A DNA stretch of 64,000 bases from Ornithinibacillus xuwenensis (lineage in GTDB: Bacteria > Bacillota > Bacilli > Bacillales > Amphibacillaceae), in assembly GCF_039614845.1 (NCBI RefSeq), contig NZ_JBDIML010000005.1, forward strand, positions 160,330 through 224,329. The letters are read 5' to 3'. Numbering within the stretch: the stretch's first letter is position 1; each line of letters starts with the position of its first letter. Shown one piece after another: positions 25,536 through 33,598 of this stretch. A program made the translations under genes and the position numbers. Below the pieces are notes generated by a model. That model made no database searches and was not told the origin of the DNA. It saw nothing but the letters and a program-made list of their open reading frames with translations.

Positions 25536-26543
25536 TTATAGTCCTTTTTGTCCCATGTATGCAACTAAGTCTACAACACGAGTTGAGTAACCCATTTCGT
25601 TGTCATACCAAGAAAGAACTTTTACCATGTTATCTTCAAGAACCATAGTAGATAGTCCGTCAAGAATAGATGAATGTGTGTTACCAACGATATCACGAGA
25701 TACAAGTGGAGCTTCACTGTATTCTAGAACACCTTTTAGTTCACCTTCAGCAGCTTCCTTGAATGCTTGGTTTACTTCTTCAGCTGTTACATTTTTTTCT
25801 AATTCTGCAACTAAGTCTACCATAGATCCGTCTGGAACTGGTACACGTACTGCCATGCCATTTAATTTACCTTTTAATTCAGGTAATACTAATGCAACTG
25901 CTTTTGCAGCACCAGTAGTTGTCGGGATGATGTTTTCAGCTGCTGCACGAGCACGACGATAGTCTTTATGTGGTAAGTCAAGAATTTGTTGGTCATTTGT
26001 ATAAGCGTGAACAGTAGTCATTAAACCACGTTTTACACCAAAATTATCGTTAAGCACTTTTGCAAATGGAGCTAAACAGTTTGTTGTACAAGAAGCGTTT
26101 GATACGATATGGTGTTGACTTGGATCGTATTGATCATGGTTAACACCCATTACAACTGTTAGGTCTTCATTTTTTGCAGGAGCAGAAATGATAACTTTCT
26201 TCGCACCAGCATCAATATGTTTTTGAGAAGAATCACGGTCTACGAAACGTCCAGTAGATTCCACTACTACTTCAATACCAAGGTCACCCCAAGGTAGGTT
26301 TGCTGGGTCACGCTCAGCAAGTACTTTAATTTCTTTTCCGCCAACAACAATATTAGAACCGTTAACAGTTACTTCCTCTTCTAATACACCGTGAACAGAA
26401 TCATATTTTAATAGGTGTGCAAGCATGTTTGCATCTGTTAAATCGTTAACTGCTACTACTTCTACATCATCTCTTTTTAACGCTTGACGGAATACGTTAC
26501 GTCCAATACGTCCAAAACCATTAATACCAATTTTTACTGCCAT
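25536..26543 (-). CDS. gap: glyceraldehyde-3-phosphate dehydrogenase (glycolytic, GapA)
   Basis: NAD-dependent oxidation and phosphorylation of glyceraldehyde 3-phosphate. The 335-residue protein has GINGFGRIGRNVF at the NAD site, the catalytic Cys in SNASCTTNCLAP near residue 152, the His in TTVHAYTNDQ and the ending SWYDNEMGYS. Placement directly behind cggR identifies it as the catabolic GapA type, not the gluconeogenic GapB. Regulated through the CggR operator upstream of cggR, with fructose-1,6-bisphosphate expected as inducer. Confidence 0.98.
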   Translation of the reverse strand: MAVKIGINGFGRIGRNVFRQALKRDDVEVVAVNDLTDANMLAHLLKYDSVHGVLEEEVTVNGSNIVVGGKEIKVLAERDPANLPWGDLGIEVVVESTGRFVDRDSSQKHIDAGAKKVIISAPAKNEDLTVVMGVNHDQYDPSQHHIVSNASCTTNCLAPFAKVLNDNFGVKRGLMTTVHAYTNDQQILDLPHKDYRRARAAAENIIPTTTGAAKAVALVLPELKGKLNGMAVRVPVPDGSMVDLVAELEKNVTAEEVNQAFKEAAEGELKGVLEYSEAPLVSRDIVGNTHSSILDGLSTMVLEDNMVKVLSWYDNEMGYSTRVVDLVAYMGQKGL

Positions 26544-26582
26544 TGTATATTCCTCCTAATTACCTTCATGAATTATATTTAT

Positions 26583-27611
26583 TTAAAGGGAAGAATCCCT
26601 TAAAATCTGTTCTGCTGCAGCCTCATCCGTAATCAGCATATTACTTTTCCCATGCTTGAAATACGACTCGATTGCTTTTGCTTTTGATTTACCACCAGCA
26701 ACGGTGATAACATATTCCATTGTTTCCAAATCCTCTAATTGTAGTCCCACTGTTCGTACCTTGTGTACAACATTACCTTCTTGATCAAAATAATAACCGA
26801 AGGCTTCACTAACAGCTTTCTTATCCCTCAGAATGCCCATTACTTCACTCGAAGTCTTTCTTCTTTCAGCCATTGTAAGTGCGTCACCAATACCGTGTAA
26901 AACGATGTTTGCATTTTTGATTAGCTGTAAGATTTCAATAATAGAAGGCTCCTGAATAATATTCTGATAAGATATTTCACTTAGTGGATCAGGAACATAT
27001 AGGAGGCGATAATCGCCTTCTGCTTCTCGAGACATTTTGGCGGCAATCGTATTGGCCTGATTTTCTACCTTTTCGCCAATACCGCCACGAGCTGGTACAA
27101 ATAAATAATTGTCTGCTTTTTCTAGCGGTGTCATTACATTCGCTACCGAAGCCATGGTTGTTCCACCAGTTACAGCAATGGTTGCATTTGACTGAGTGAC
27201 TTTCTTCAGGAAGGAAACACAAGCTTTACCCATTTCCTGCTTTACCCATTCATAATCATCACTATTACCAGGGACAACAACAACATTCTCTACTTGTAAT
27301 TTATCCTTAATTCCTTTTTCTAAAACACTTAACCCCATAATTTCACCCATGAATTGGGTTAACTGTTCTAGCACCAGTTTTCCTTGCTCTGTAATAAGCA
27401 TACCCTTCGTCGTGACTTCTAATAATCCTTGTTCATGCAATAAATCAATTTCGCTACGAACTTGTCTTTCCGTCAGGTTACTACTATCAGCAAGCCCCCT
27501 TCTCCCAATTGGTTGATAAAGGTTCACACTATGCAAAAGAGAATATCTTGCTTGCAGCACATCTAACAAGTCTGGTATTAGCTTTTTTTGTATGTCGATT
27601 AATGCCCTCAT
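26583..27611 (-). CDS. cggR: central glycolytic genes regulator CggR (SorC family)
   Basis: CggR represses the gap operon and is released by fructose-1,6-bisphosphate. The product has 342 residues from the ATG at 27611, chosen because AAAGGAG lies seven bases before it; a nine-codon extension is less likely. The N-terminal winged helix-turn-helix (residues about 25-75, GLADSSNLTERQVRSEID) is followed by the sugar-phosphate-binding domain with GGTTMASVA and VPARGGIGE stretches. Length matches the B. subtilis protein. It is the first gene of the operon, with operator repeats just upstream. Confidence 0.96.
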   Translation of the reverse strand: MRALIDIQKKLIPDLLDVLQARYSLLHSVNLYQPIGRRGLADSSNLTERQVRSEIDLLHEQGLLEVTTKGMLITEQGKLVLEQLTQFMGEIMGLSVLEKGIKDKLQVENVVVVPGNSDDYEWVKQEMGKACVSFLKKVTQSNATIAVTGGTTMASVANVMTPLEKADNYLFVPARGGIGEKVENQANTIAAKMSREAEGDYRLLYVPDPLSEISYQNIIQEPSIIEILQLIKNANIVLHGIGDALTMAERRKTSSEVMGILRDKKAVSEAFGYYFDQEGNVVHKVRTVGLQLEDLETMEYVITVAGGKSKAKAIESYFKHGKSNMLITDEAAAEQILRDSSL

Positions 27612-27630
27612 GACATTACTCCTTTGAATC

Positions 27631-27672
27631 GGGAACAAAAATGTCCCGAGTGCATCTAAACTGTCCCACGTG
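27631..27672 (-). promoter_or_regulatory. CggR operator (tandem GGGACA repeats)
   Basis: On the minus strand GGGACA occurs at 27662-27667 and 27642-27647, exactly 20 bp apart, matching the tandem CGGGACN6TGTC-type operator known for CggR. The second copy is part of GGGACATTTTTGTTCCC. The site lies between the promoter and the cggR start, a roadblock position. Confidence 0.8.
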
Positions 27673-27686
27673 TCTCAAAAAAATAC

Positions 27687-27702
27687 ACATAGAATTCTAT
27701 GT
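27687..27702. promoter_or_regulatory. 16-bp perfect palindrome in the cggR leader
   Basis: ACATAGAATTCTATGT is a perfect palindrome lying just downstream of the presumed cggR -10 and upstream of the CggR operator. No regulator is known to me for it; it could be a second operator or an RNA hairpin. Confidence 0.5.
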
Positions 27703-27710
27703 ACATTATT

Positions 27711-27738
27711 ATCATACCATAATAACTAAAATATACAA
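27711..27738 (-). promoter_or_regulatory. cggR-gap operon promoter
   Basis: Minus-strand TTGTAT (27733-27738) and TATGAT (27711-27716), spacer 16 bp. The predicted start precedes the palindrome and the CggR operator. Confidence 0.6.
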
Positions 27739-27748
27739 ATAAAATTAC

Positions 27749-28009
27749 TTATTTTTGGGCTTCTCTCGGAAGGTATGTTTTTAACGTCTCTTCTACCGTA
27801 CCAAAATCCATTTGCTCACAGTTAAGCTGTATTCCTTTTATGTCCACAACAGGAATTAATAGATGATAGGCTTCAAGCCAAGCATCATTCGTATAAATGT
27901 CTCGCTTGTCAATTTCAAAAGCGTAATCCTGTTGAAATAATTCCAATAAGGATTCTGCATCGTCACAAAGGGAACAGTTCTCCTTGGTATAAAATATTAC
28001 TTTTTCCAT
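27749..28009 (-). CDS. glutaredoxin-family thiol protein
   Basis: An 86-residue thioredoxin-fold protein with a CSLC redox motif at residues 12-15 (FYTKENCSLCDDAE) and the cis-Pro region in LLIPVVDIKG. It resembles the short glutaredoxin-like proteins coded beside cggR in other Bacillaceae. In bacillithiol users such proteins may act as bacilliredoxin-like or general disulfide reductants, but no direct evidence is visible. It is upstream of cggR on the same strand, with the cggR promoter in between and no clear terminator, so some readthrough into the glycolytic operon is possible. Confidence 0.83.
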   Translation of the reverse strand: MEKVIFYTKENCSLCDDAESLLELFQQDYAFEIDKRDIYTNDAWLEAYHLLIPVVDIKGIQLNCEQMDFGTVEETLKTYLPREAQK

Positions 28010-28084
28010 CGCTACACCTTCTATATAAATATTGTACGAACATATATAGTATACAAAAACTGTATAACAGTAGCAAAGTTATGA

Positions 28085-28300
28085 TTACGCTCCGACTTTT
28101 TTCTGTAAAGATCCTGCTGAGAGTATATTATCTAGTTTAAAGGTTCGTAATTTCTTTCTCCAATAGCAATAAGCCACAAGAGATTGATCCTGTATGCTGA
28201 TTACACGGATATATCTCTGTGTCACTTGGTGATTTCGATCCATATAAAAGATAACAATTTTTTCTTTTCGATCAATTGAACGAAGAAATAAACCTCTCAT
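28085..28300 (-). CDS. small WYL-like protein
   Basis: A 71-residue protein beginning MRGLFLRSIDRKEKIVIFY, with the strand pattern of a lone WYL fold: RYIRVISIQDQSLVAYCYWR near residues 30-49 followed by RTFKLDNILSA. WYL domains bind ligands or nucleic acid in regulators, but here no DNA-binding domain is fused. The ATG at 28300 was chosen because GAGGTG lies six bases upstream; the frame extends seven codons further. A GAAC-N4-GTTC palindrome of LexA type overlaps the leader. Function unknown. Confidence 0.75.
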   Translation of the reverse strand: MRGLFLRSIDRKEKIVIFYMDRNHQVTQRYIRVISIQDQSLVAYCYWRKKLRTFKLDNILSAGSLQKKVGA

Positions 28301-28314
28301 CTTTAACACCTCAC

Positions 28315-28328
28315 AGAACATTTGTTCT
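28315..28328. promoter_or_regulatory. LexA/DinR-like palindrome before the WYL gene
   Basis: AGAACATTTGTTCT keeps the GAAC-N4-GTTC core of the Gram-positive SOS box but departs from CGAACRNRYGTTYC at the outer bases. It lies between a TATGAT-like -10 (minus strand, about 28335) and the ribosome-binding site. Confidence 0.4.
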
Positions 28329-28432
28329 TATTTTATCATAAACGAAGCGTATGAGCAATCACACTGGATAGAATAAAAAAGATATTATTAGCTTAATCTA
28401 AGATGGACAAAACATTCATAAGGGGTAAATAA

Positions 28433-28648
28433 ATGAAAAATTTAAATCATAAACAGGTGTTAGAACAACTTAAAACCTTATTAAATGAAGATATTACCGA
28501 AGTGTTTCATAAAGAGCAAAAGATTGCCGGAGAACATGGGGAACCAACCTTTACGGTAACGGGTAGCCAGGGTAGGAGCATCGAAGTTGGAGTGGATTGG
28601 GATAAAGAAGCTGATGAATTAATGTACGTTATCTACCAAGAAAACTAA
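28433..28648 (+). CDS. hypothetical protein, 71 residues
   Basis: A small acidic soluble protein, no membrane segment or known motif. It has a helical N-terminus (residues 4-30) and a beta-rich middle (EPTFTVTGSQGRSIEVGVDWD). AAGGGG precedes the ATG and a perfect 12-bp terminator follows at once, so it is very likely a real monocistronic gene. I do not recognise the family. Confidence 0.7.
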   Translation: MKNLNHKQVLEQLKTLLNEDITEVFHKEQKIAGEHGEPTFTVTGSQGRSIEVGVDWDKEADELMYVIYQEN

Positions 28649-28680
28649 AAAACTTCCACTCCTGATGAAGTGGAAGTTTT
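28649..28680. terminator. bidirectional terminator
   Basis: AAAACTTCCACT and AGTGGAAGTTTT form a perfect 12-bp stem around an 8-nt loop, shared by the 71-residue gene and glpT. Confidence 0.9.
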
Positions 28681-28687
28681 ACTACGG

Positions 28688-30052
28688 TTAACCGTTTTTC
28701 ACTACTTCTTGACCACGAACATTCCATGTAAATGCAAATAGAATTGTTGCAAGTAGACATGAACCAGTTAATAATGTGAATCCTGCATTCCAGCCAGCAC
28801 CTTCTACAACGAATCCCATGATTGCGTTAGCTGCAACAGATCCACCTAAATAACCAAATAGACCAGTTAATCCAGCTGCTGTTCCAGCTGCTTTTTTCGG
28901 TACCATATCAAGTGCTTGTAGACCAATTAACATAACAGGACCATAAATTAAGAAACCAATAGCAATTAAGGCAATGTTATCAACTAATGGATTTCCTGCA
29001 GGGTTTAACCAATAAACTAAAACGGCAACGAATACCCCTAGCATAAAGACAAAACCAGCTGGTCCACGACGACCCTTAAACAATTTATCTGAAATATAGC
29101 CACATAATAGTGTTCCTGGAATACCAGCCCATTCATATAAGAAGTACGCTAAACCAGACTCACTCATATCAAAGCCTTTTTCTTCACTTAAATAGGTTGG
29201 CGCCCAGTCAAGTACTCCGTAACGTACGAAATAAACAAAAATATTGGCAACAGCAATGATCCAAACCCATTTATTATTTAATACATATTTGAAAAGTATT
29301 TCTTTCGTAGTTAATTCTGTTTCAAATGATTGTTTTGACTTACTAGGATAATCATTACGATGCTCCTCAATTGGTGGTAAACCAACAGATTGAGGCGTAT
29401 CACGAATTAAGAAGAATGCAATTATTGCAATAACAATTGCAACTAAACCAGGTAAAATAAATACACCTTCATAGCCTATAAACCTTGCACCAAAATAGGT
29501 TGTTGTGAGTGATACACCTGCAATAGCTAGAGGTGCCATTAATCCTCCACCGACATTGTGCGCAACGTTCCAAATTGCCGTTTTTCCTCCCCTTTCACTA
29601 ACACTAAACCAGTGAACGAGAACACGACCAGACGGCGGCCAGCCCATACCTTGAACCCAACCATTTAGGAATAACATAACAAACATAATAGCAACAGTAG
29701 AGGTAAAGAATGGAACAAATCCCATTAATAAATTAATAATCGCAGATAAAATTAATCCCGTTGCTAAAAAGATCCTGGCGTTACTCCTATCCGAAACAGT
29801 ACCCATTACAAATTTACTTATACCGTATGCGATGGATATAGCGGATAGCGCTAGACCTAACTCACCCTTTGAAAAACCTTCTTCGGTTAAGTAAGGCATT
29901 GCCATTGAAAAGTTCTTACGAATTAAGTAGTAGCCTGCATACCCGATAAAGATACCGAGAAATACCTGAAGTCGAAGCTTTTTGTACTCAGAATTAGCCT
30001 TTTCCTCCGGTAATCTCTCCACTGCTGGAGCAGGTTTAAAAAAGTTTAACAT
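28688..30052 (-). CDS. glpT: glycerol-3-phosphate transporter GlpT
   Basis: A 454-residue major facilitator of the organophosphate:phosphate antiporter family with twelve membrane segments. LQVFLGIFIGYAGYYLIRKNFSMAMP near residues 25-50 carries one conserved phosphate-binding Arg region, GMGWPPSGRVLVHWF the other, and the GxxSDR motif (GTVSDRSNAR) the MFS loop. It takes up glycerol-3-phosphate in exchange for phosphate. The start at 30052 follows GGGGG. The promoter is about 480 bp upstream, giving a long leader with a terminator and a motif shared with glpD, which suggests GlpP antitermination. GlpT is preferred to UhpT from this regulatory link. No glpQ follows. Confidence 0.92.
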   Translation of the reverse strand: MLNFFKPAPAVERLPEEKANSEYKKLRLQVFLGIFIGYAGYYLIRKNFSMAMPYLTEEGFSKGELGLALSAISIAYGISKFVMGTVSDRSNARIFLATGLILSAIINLLMGFVPFFTSTVAIMFVMLFLNGWVQGMGWPPSGRVLVHWFSVSERGGKTAIWNVAHNVGGGLMAPLAIAGVSLTTTYFGARFIGYEGVFILPGLVAIVIAIIAFFLIRDTPQSVGLPPIEEHRNDYPSKSKQSFETELTTKEILFKYVLNNKWVWIIAVANIFVYFVRYGVLDWAPTYLSEEKGFDMSESGLAYFLYEWAGIPGTLLCGYISDKLFKGRRGPAGFVFMLGVFVAVLVYWLNPAGNPLVDNIALIAIGFLIYGPVMLIGLQALDMVPKKAAGTAAGLTGLFGYLGGSVAANAIMGFVVEGAGWNAGFTLLTGSCLLATILFAFTWNVRGQEVVKNG

Positions 30053-30408
30053 ACAAATCCCCCTAAATATGTGTAACATCTTCGTTCAATACTTCTAATT
30101 AGGTGGATTTCTCTTTTTTTGAGAAAACCACTATCAAACTTGTAATAACGATCCCCCTTTACCGTTAGTTAGATGTTTCATACTAATAGATTGACCAATA
30201 TAGAAAGGCTTCCTATTCTGCTTATCATGTATACTAAGGCTCGATTTTGATTCAATCATAGTATGTGGAAAAAAGCATATTCTTCCCCTTCTAAAAAAGG
30301 CCAACTTTTAAATATTAACTGGTTGTGAAGCTATTTGTCTATTCCTAGTAGAAAGATAAAAAACTAACACCAGCTAAATGAGATAGAAGCTAATGATAGC
30401 GTACGGAT

Positions 30409-30423
30409 TGAATACGTTTTCTA
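30409..30423 (-). promoter_or_regulatory. candidate cre site in the glpT leader
   Basis: On the minus strand TAGAAAACGTATTCA matches WTGNAANCGNWNNCA with one mismatch (A for T at position 2). It sits just past the leader terminator, where CcpA would act as a roadblock. Confidence 0.35.
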
Positions 30424-30434
30424 TTTTTTCAAAA

Positions 30435-30511
30435 CAACACAAAAAGACCAACTAAAAGAGACACCTTTCAATTCATGAAAAGTGTACATTTAGTTGGTCT
30501 CCTAATCTCCG
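30435..30511 (-). promoter_or_regulatory. glpT leader terminator with GGAGA tandem motif
   Basis: Minus-strand CGGAGATTAGGAGACC (30496-30511) leads straight into a hairpin whose outer stem AGACCAACTAAA / TTTAGTTGGTCT (30489-30500 with 30445-30456) is perfect and which has an inner stem, ending in a T-run. No gene precedes it on this strand, so it is an attenuator in the glpT leader. The GGAGA-N3-GGAGA motif recurs in the glpD leader. Alternative GTCTC pairing with GGAGAC is possible. GlpP is the probable ligand. Confidence 0.75.
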
Positions 30512-30535
30512 CACATCAACTATTAACTTAATTTC

Positions 30536-30564
30536 ATAATAACGCTTTCTTTCTATAAAGTCAA
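30536..30564 (-). promoter_or_regulatory. glpT promoter
   Basis: Minus-strand TTGACT (30559-30564) and TATTAT (30536-30541) with a 17-bp spacer. It lies about 25 nt before the tandem GGAGA motif. The remaining sequence from 30565 to 30835 shows no gene or clear structure. Confidence 0.75.
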
Positions 30565-30849
30565 TTTCTTAATTTAAATTCAATCTAATTTTAATAGATG
30601 ATAGATTGTGTCGGGATATTTAATATATCAGCCCACACCCTATTAGTACCTCAACAAGGGAGAATCTAAATCGAACTAATAACTCTGTTTGCCAAAAAAT
30701 GCTCATATTGTAATACTACATAAATATCAACGCTTATTTTCTAAACCTTTTTCCTACTCATTCCGATATTCTTATTGAAGATAAAATTTTGTCTTTAGTT
30801 ATATTGGCTTATTTGAGCTTAAATCTACAACCTTTGGAGGAAAACAACT

Positions 30850-31029
30850 ATGGAAATTATGACATTACTCCCACTTTTTATTTTTTCAATAATCCCTCTA
30901 GCTTTTTTAGGAATCGCAATTTGGTTTACAATAAGCAATTTAAACGCTCAAAAAGAACGTAATGCGATACTTAAAGAAATCGCAAAGAGATTAGTGGTTC
31001 ACGAGAATAGTAAAAAGGAAGAGTTATAA
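30850..31029 (+). CDS. small single-pass membrane protein, 59 residues
   Basis: A short gene with an ATG at 30850 preceded by GGAGG at nine-base spacing and a TAA at 31027-31029. The product has one hydrophobic segment (residues 4-31, MTLLPLFIFSIIPLAFLGIA and on) followed by a charged helix (about 33-58) rich in Lys and Glu. The stop codon lies in the loop of a perfect terminator, strong support for a real gene. No family recognised; such proteins often act on partner membrane complexes. It precedes an acyltransferase gene on the same strand. Confidence 0.75.
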   Translation: MEIMTLLPLFIFSIIPLAFLGIAIWFTISNLNAQKERNAILKEIAKRLVVHENSKKEEL

Positions 31030-31042
31030 ACTCTTCTTTTTT
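31018..31042 (+). terminator. terminator overlapping the end of the 59-codon gene
   Basis: GAAGAGTT / AACTCTTC is a perfect 8-bp stem followed by TTTTTT; the stop codon is within the stem-loop. Confidence 0.85.
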
Positions 31043-31103
31043 CTGTATAGGAAGATGGACTATAAAAATACAATTTATCTACAAAATAAAAGGAGTTTAA
31101 TAA

Positions 31104-32120
31104 ATGTCATCATCTCGTCAAGATTGGATAGATATCGCCAAAGGAATCGGAATTATAGCAGTTGTTTTAGGACATGCAGGCTTTGTAATGGGGCATCATT
31201 ATACTTATTGGTTTCATATGCCTTTATTTTTCATCTTAAGTGGACTACTATACAAACCAGTATCAAACTACAAACAACTTAAACAATGGTTAATTAAAAG
31301 AATGAAGCAATTCCTCATCCCGTATCTAAGTTTTGGATTACTAATCTTACTGTATAAAGCAATTATGCATAACACTTATTACTTCGACTATAACGTCAAT
31401 AGCTTTCTTCAGGAATTATATCGTTTAGCATTTGGTGGTATGATGTTAAGAGGTATTATGACAGTATTTTGGTTTATTACTTGTTTGCTACTAACGCAAA
31501 TTTTATTCGCACTATTACATTTATTTATTAAATTTACATTCACTCAAATATTTATTATTTTTATTTCCTATCTTTTCGCACATTATTATTCTATACATAT
31601 TGCAAATCCTTTTGAAAACCCAGTACCTTGGAGTGCAGATGTAGTTCTAATCGCATTAGCATATTATGCATTTGGGTATTATATAAAACAACATATACAG
31701 CTTTTAATAAATATCTTTACATCTTTGATTTCCTTGACGTTTATCTTTTTATTCACCATATATGACTTTAAAAATGAGTTCTTTTACACCTTAGATCTAA
31801 AGCCAAACATTTATAATCATATTCTTTTAGATTCTATTGTTCCTATATCTATTTTTGTGATAATTGCTTACATCAGCAAACTGCTATCAAAAGTTACTCT
31901 TAGCGACATATTAATCAAGTTGGGAATGGCATCACTTACAATCATGTACCTTCATCGTGTAACAAATGAAATATTAGGAAGGTATTTAGAGTATGGCTAC
32001 ATATGGTACACAATAGTAGGAATTATTATCCCGCTACTATTTCATGTATTATTTGAAAAGATTAAAATAACACAGATTATTTTTTTAGGAAGAACGAATA
32101 TATTAAATAAACTAAAATGA
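31104..32120 (+). CDS. acyltransferase-3 family membrane protein
   Basis: A 338-residue protein of the acyltransferase-3 family (OatA, fucose-4-O-acetylase and similar). The N-terminal RQDWIDIAKGIGIIAVVLGHAG segment has the conserved Arg-Asp and catalytic His, and YWFHMPLFFILSGLLY follows; about ten membrane helices fill the rest. Such enzymes carry acetyl or other acyl groups across the membrane to sugars of envelope polymers. It lacks the extracytoplasmic SGNH domain of OatA, so it may modify small or lipid-linked glycans. AAAGGAG precedes the ATG. AT-rich compared with the housekeeping genes around it; probably accessory. Confidence 0.85.
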   Translation: MSSSRQDWIDIAKGIGIIAVVLGHAGFVMGHHYTYWFHMPLFFILSGLLYKPVSNYKQLKQWLIKRMKQFLIPYLSFGLLILLYKAIMHNTYYFDYNVNSFLQELYRLAFGGMMLRGIMTVFWFITCLLLTQILFALLHLFIKFTFTQIFIIFISYLFAHYYSIHIANPFENPVPWSADVVLIALAYYAFGYYIKQHIQLLINIFTSLISLTFIFLFTIYDFKNEFFYTLDLKPNIYNHILLDSIVPISIFVIIAYISKLLSKVTLSDILIKLGMASLTIMYLHRVTNEILGRYLEYGYIWYTIVGIIIPLLFHVLFEKIKITQIIFLGRTNILNKLK

Positions 32121-32170
32121 AATCATATATTAAAAAGTAAGTATAGACCTTATGATAATTAAGTTGAAAA

Positions 32171-32201
32171 GCTCAACTGTTTTAGCAGTTGGACTTTTTT
32201 A
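32171..32201 (+). terminator. terminator after the acyltransferase gene
   Basis: AAGCTCAACTG / CAGTTGGACTT imperfect stem followed by a T-run. Confidence 0.75.
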
Positions 32202-32263
32202 CTTGTTATAATAGAGTGAATAATAATACTATCAGATATATAGGATGCACTTAAATAAGCAAA

Positions 32264-32529
32264 TCATTCCAGATTCGCTATAGTGAGGTTCCTATTCTGT
32301 TCATAAATTATTATATCTTTCTCTAAATACAGAGCCATTCTTCCATTTTCTACTCGAGTATACTCTCTCAGAAAATCAGCATGTCGAGTTTTCCAGTTAC
32401 TCACCACTTTTCGAGTAGTCCCCCATCTACATTGATATAGATACCCCAAAGAAGTATTGGAATAGCTAATATAAATTCTACCACATTATCAATAAATCCT
32501 TTAGTGTCTAACATCGCAACACCATTCAT
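32264..32529 (-). other. possible decayed small gene
   Basis: Two overlapping minus-strand frames occur: 32401-32529 (42 codons with one hydrophobic segment, FILAIPILLWGIYI) and a TTG-started frame 32264-32449 (61 codons). Neither has a good ribosome-binding site, and they overlap in different frames, as after a frameshift. No similarity recognised. It may be a gene remnant or chance. Confidence 0.25.
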
Positions 32530-32539
32530 TTACTTGCAC

Positions 32540-32568
32540 AAAAAAGACACCTCATTTCTGAAATGTCT
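32540..32568 (-). terminator. terminator of the second acyltransferase gene
   Basis: Minus-strand AGACATTTC / GAGGTGTCT (nine pairs with G-U) followed by TTTTTTG. Confidence 0.75.
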
Positions 32569-32578
32569 TGAATAATGG

Positions 32579-33598
32579 TTATATTAGTTTCTTTAATCCA
32601 ATAGCTCTAAATAAATACTGCCTTAGAATATCAATCATGATACATACTATAAAGGTTATCACTACAGTTATTATTAAATGTCCGATATATAGTAACCCAC
32701 TATTCCAAAATCTATGAGTTTCCAATATATTGTTATATACATAGTTTCGAATTGATATATCCGTATGAATCAAATAAATAGGAAACGTAAAGCCTGCCAG
32801 ATAATTTATTATTCTAGATTTGATTTTAATATTGGAAAAGAACATAAACAAGAAGAATGTACTCATTACATTAAAAATCGTGTTATAAGAGAAAAATGAC
32901 CCGTGGCCGATAACCTTTAATGCTAATACAAACGTTATGGTTGTTGAAAATAGATAGCCAAGCAAGAATAACCATTTTTTATTTACCTTTAAAGGATACT
33001 TCCTTAAATAACCTCCAATGGCATAAAACATGATAAAGCTTAATACACCATAGCCTCTATCATTATAGCTAATATAATAAAAGATAGTTGGTGTAATTGA
33101 AAATAGAATTATATAGATAACTAAGAACCTTAAATACTGCTTCTTTGTTAATGATTTAAGAACCTTATTAATATAAGGAGTTAATAAGTACAAGGCAATA
33201 TAAGAACCCACAAACCATTTAGCATCATAAACCGGACTAATTGCATGGGATAATGTATCTAAATTAAACCAATTACTTCCTACTTGATTGTTTATTATTC
33301 CGTTAATAACTAAAAACAATATACCATAGAACACGGTTATTACCACTAGGTTAGTTACTTTTCTAAATCTAATACTCTCTTTAACAATTAAAAAATATCC
33401 GGTAATCATGATAAAGCAATTAACCGCAATTATACTTAAACTCTCAACATAATACATAAAATAATTATTGAAAGTACCGTCATTTACATTACCAAAACCT
33501 CCACCCATTCTCGAGTTAAAATAATGTAATACGATTACCATTAAAATTGAGATTATCTTTAGTAACTCAAACTTACTCTCATGCTGACTTCTATTCAT
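32579..33598 (-). CDS. acyltransferase-3 family membrane protein
   Basis: A second acyltransferase-3 enzyme, 339 residues, not closely similar to the one at 31104. The N-terminus reads SKFELLKIISILMVIVLHYF with the catalytic His in helix 1, followed by about nine more membrane helices; NCFIMITGYFLI is the conserved helix-3 region, as in capsule or wall polysaccharide O-acetyltransferases of Gram-positive bacteria. The ATG at 33598 follows GAGAGGAT. It is convergent with the first acyltransferase gene. Substrate unknown; no glycosyltransferase cluster adjoins. Confidence 0.83.
   Translation of the reverse strand: MNRSQHESKFELLKIISILMVIVLHYFNSRMGGGFGNVNDGTFNNYFMYYVESLSIIAVNCFIMITGYFLIVKESIRFRKVTNLVVITVFYGILFLVINGIINNQVGSNWFNLDTLSHAISPVYDAKWFVGSYIALYLLTPYINKVLKSLTKKQYLRFLVIYIILFSITPTIFYYISYNDRGYGVLSFIMFYAIGGYLRKYPLKVNKKWLFLLGYLFSTTITFVLALKVIGHGSFFSYNTIFNVMSTFFLFMFFSNIKIKSRIINYLAGFTFPIYLIHTDISIRNYVYNNILETHRFWNSGLLYIGHLIITVVITFIVCIMIDILRQYLFRAIGLKKLI

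Noticed and set aside
28031..28050. CGAACATATATAG as a second SOS box before the glutaredoxin gene
   Set aside because: Only the left half CGAAC matches; the right arm lacks GTTC.
30103..30131. Hairpin GTGGATTTCTC / GAGAAAACCAC close to the glpT start as a second terminator
   Set aside because: On the coding strand no T-run follows; it may be ordinary leader structure.
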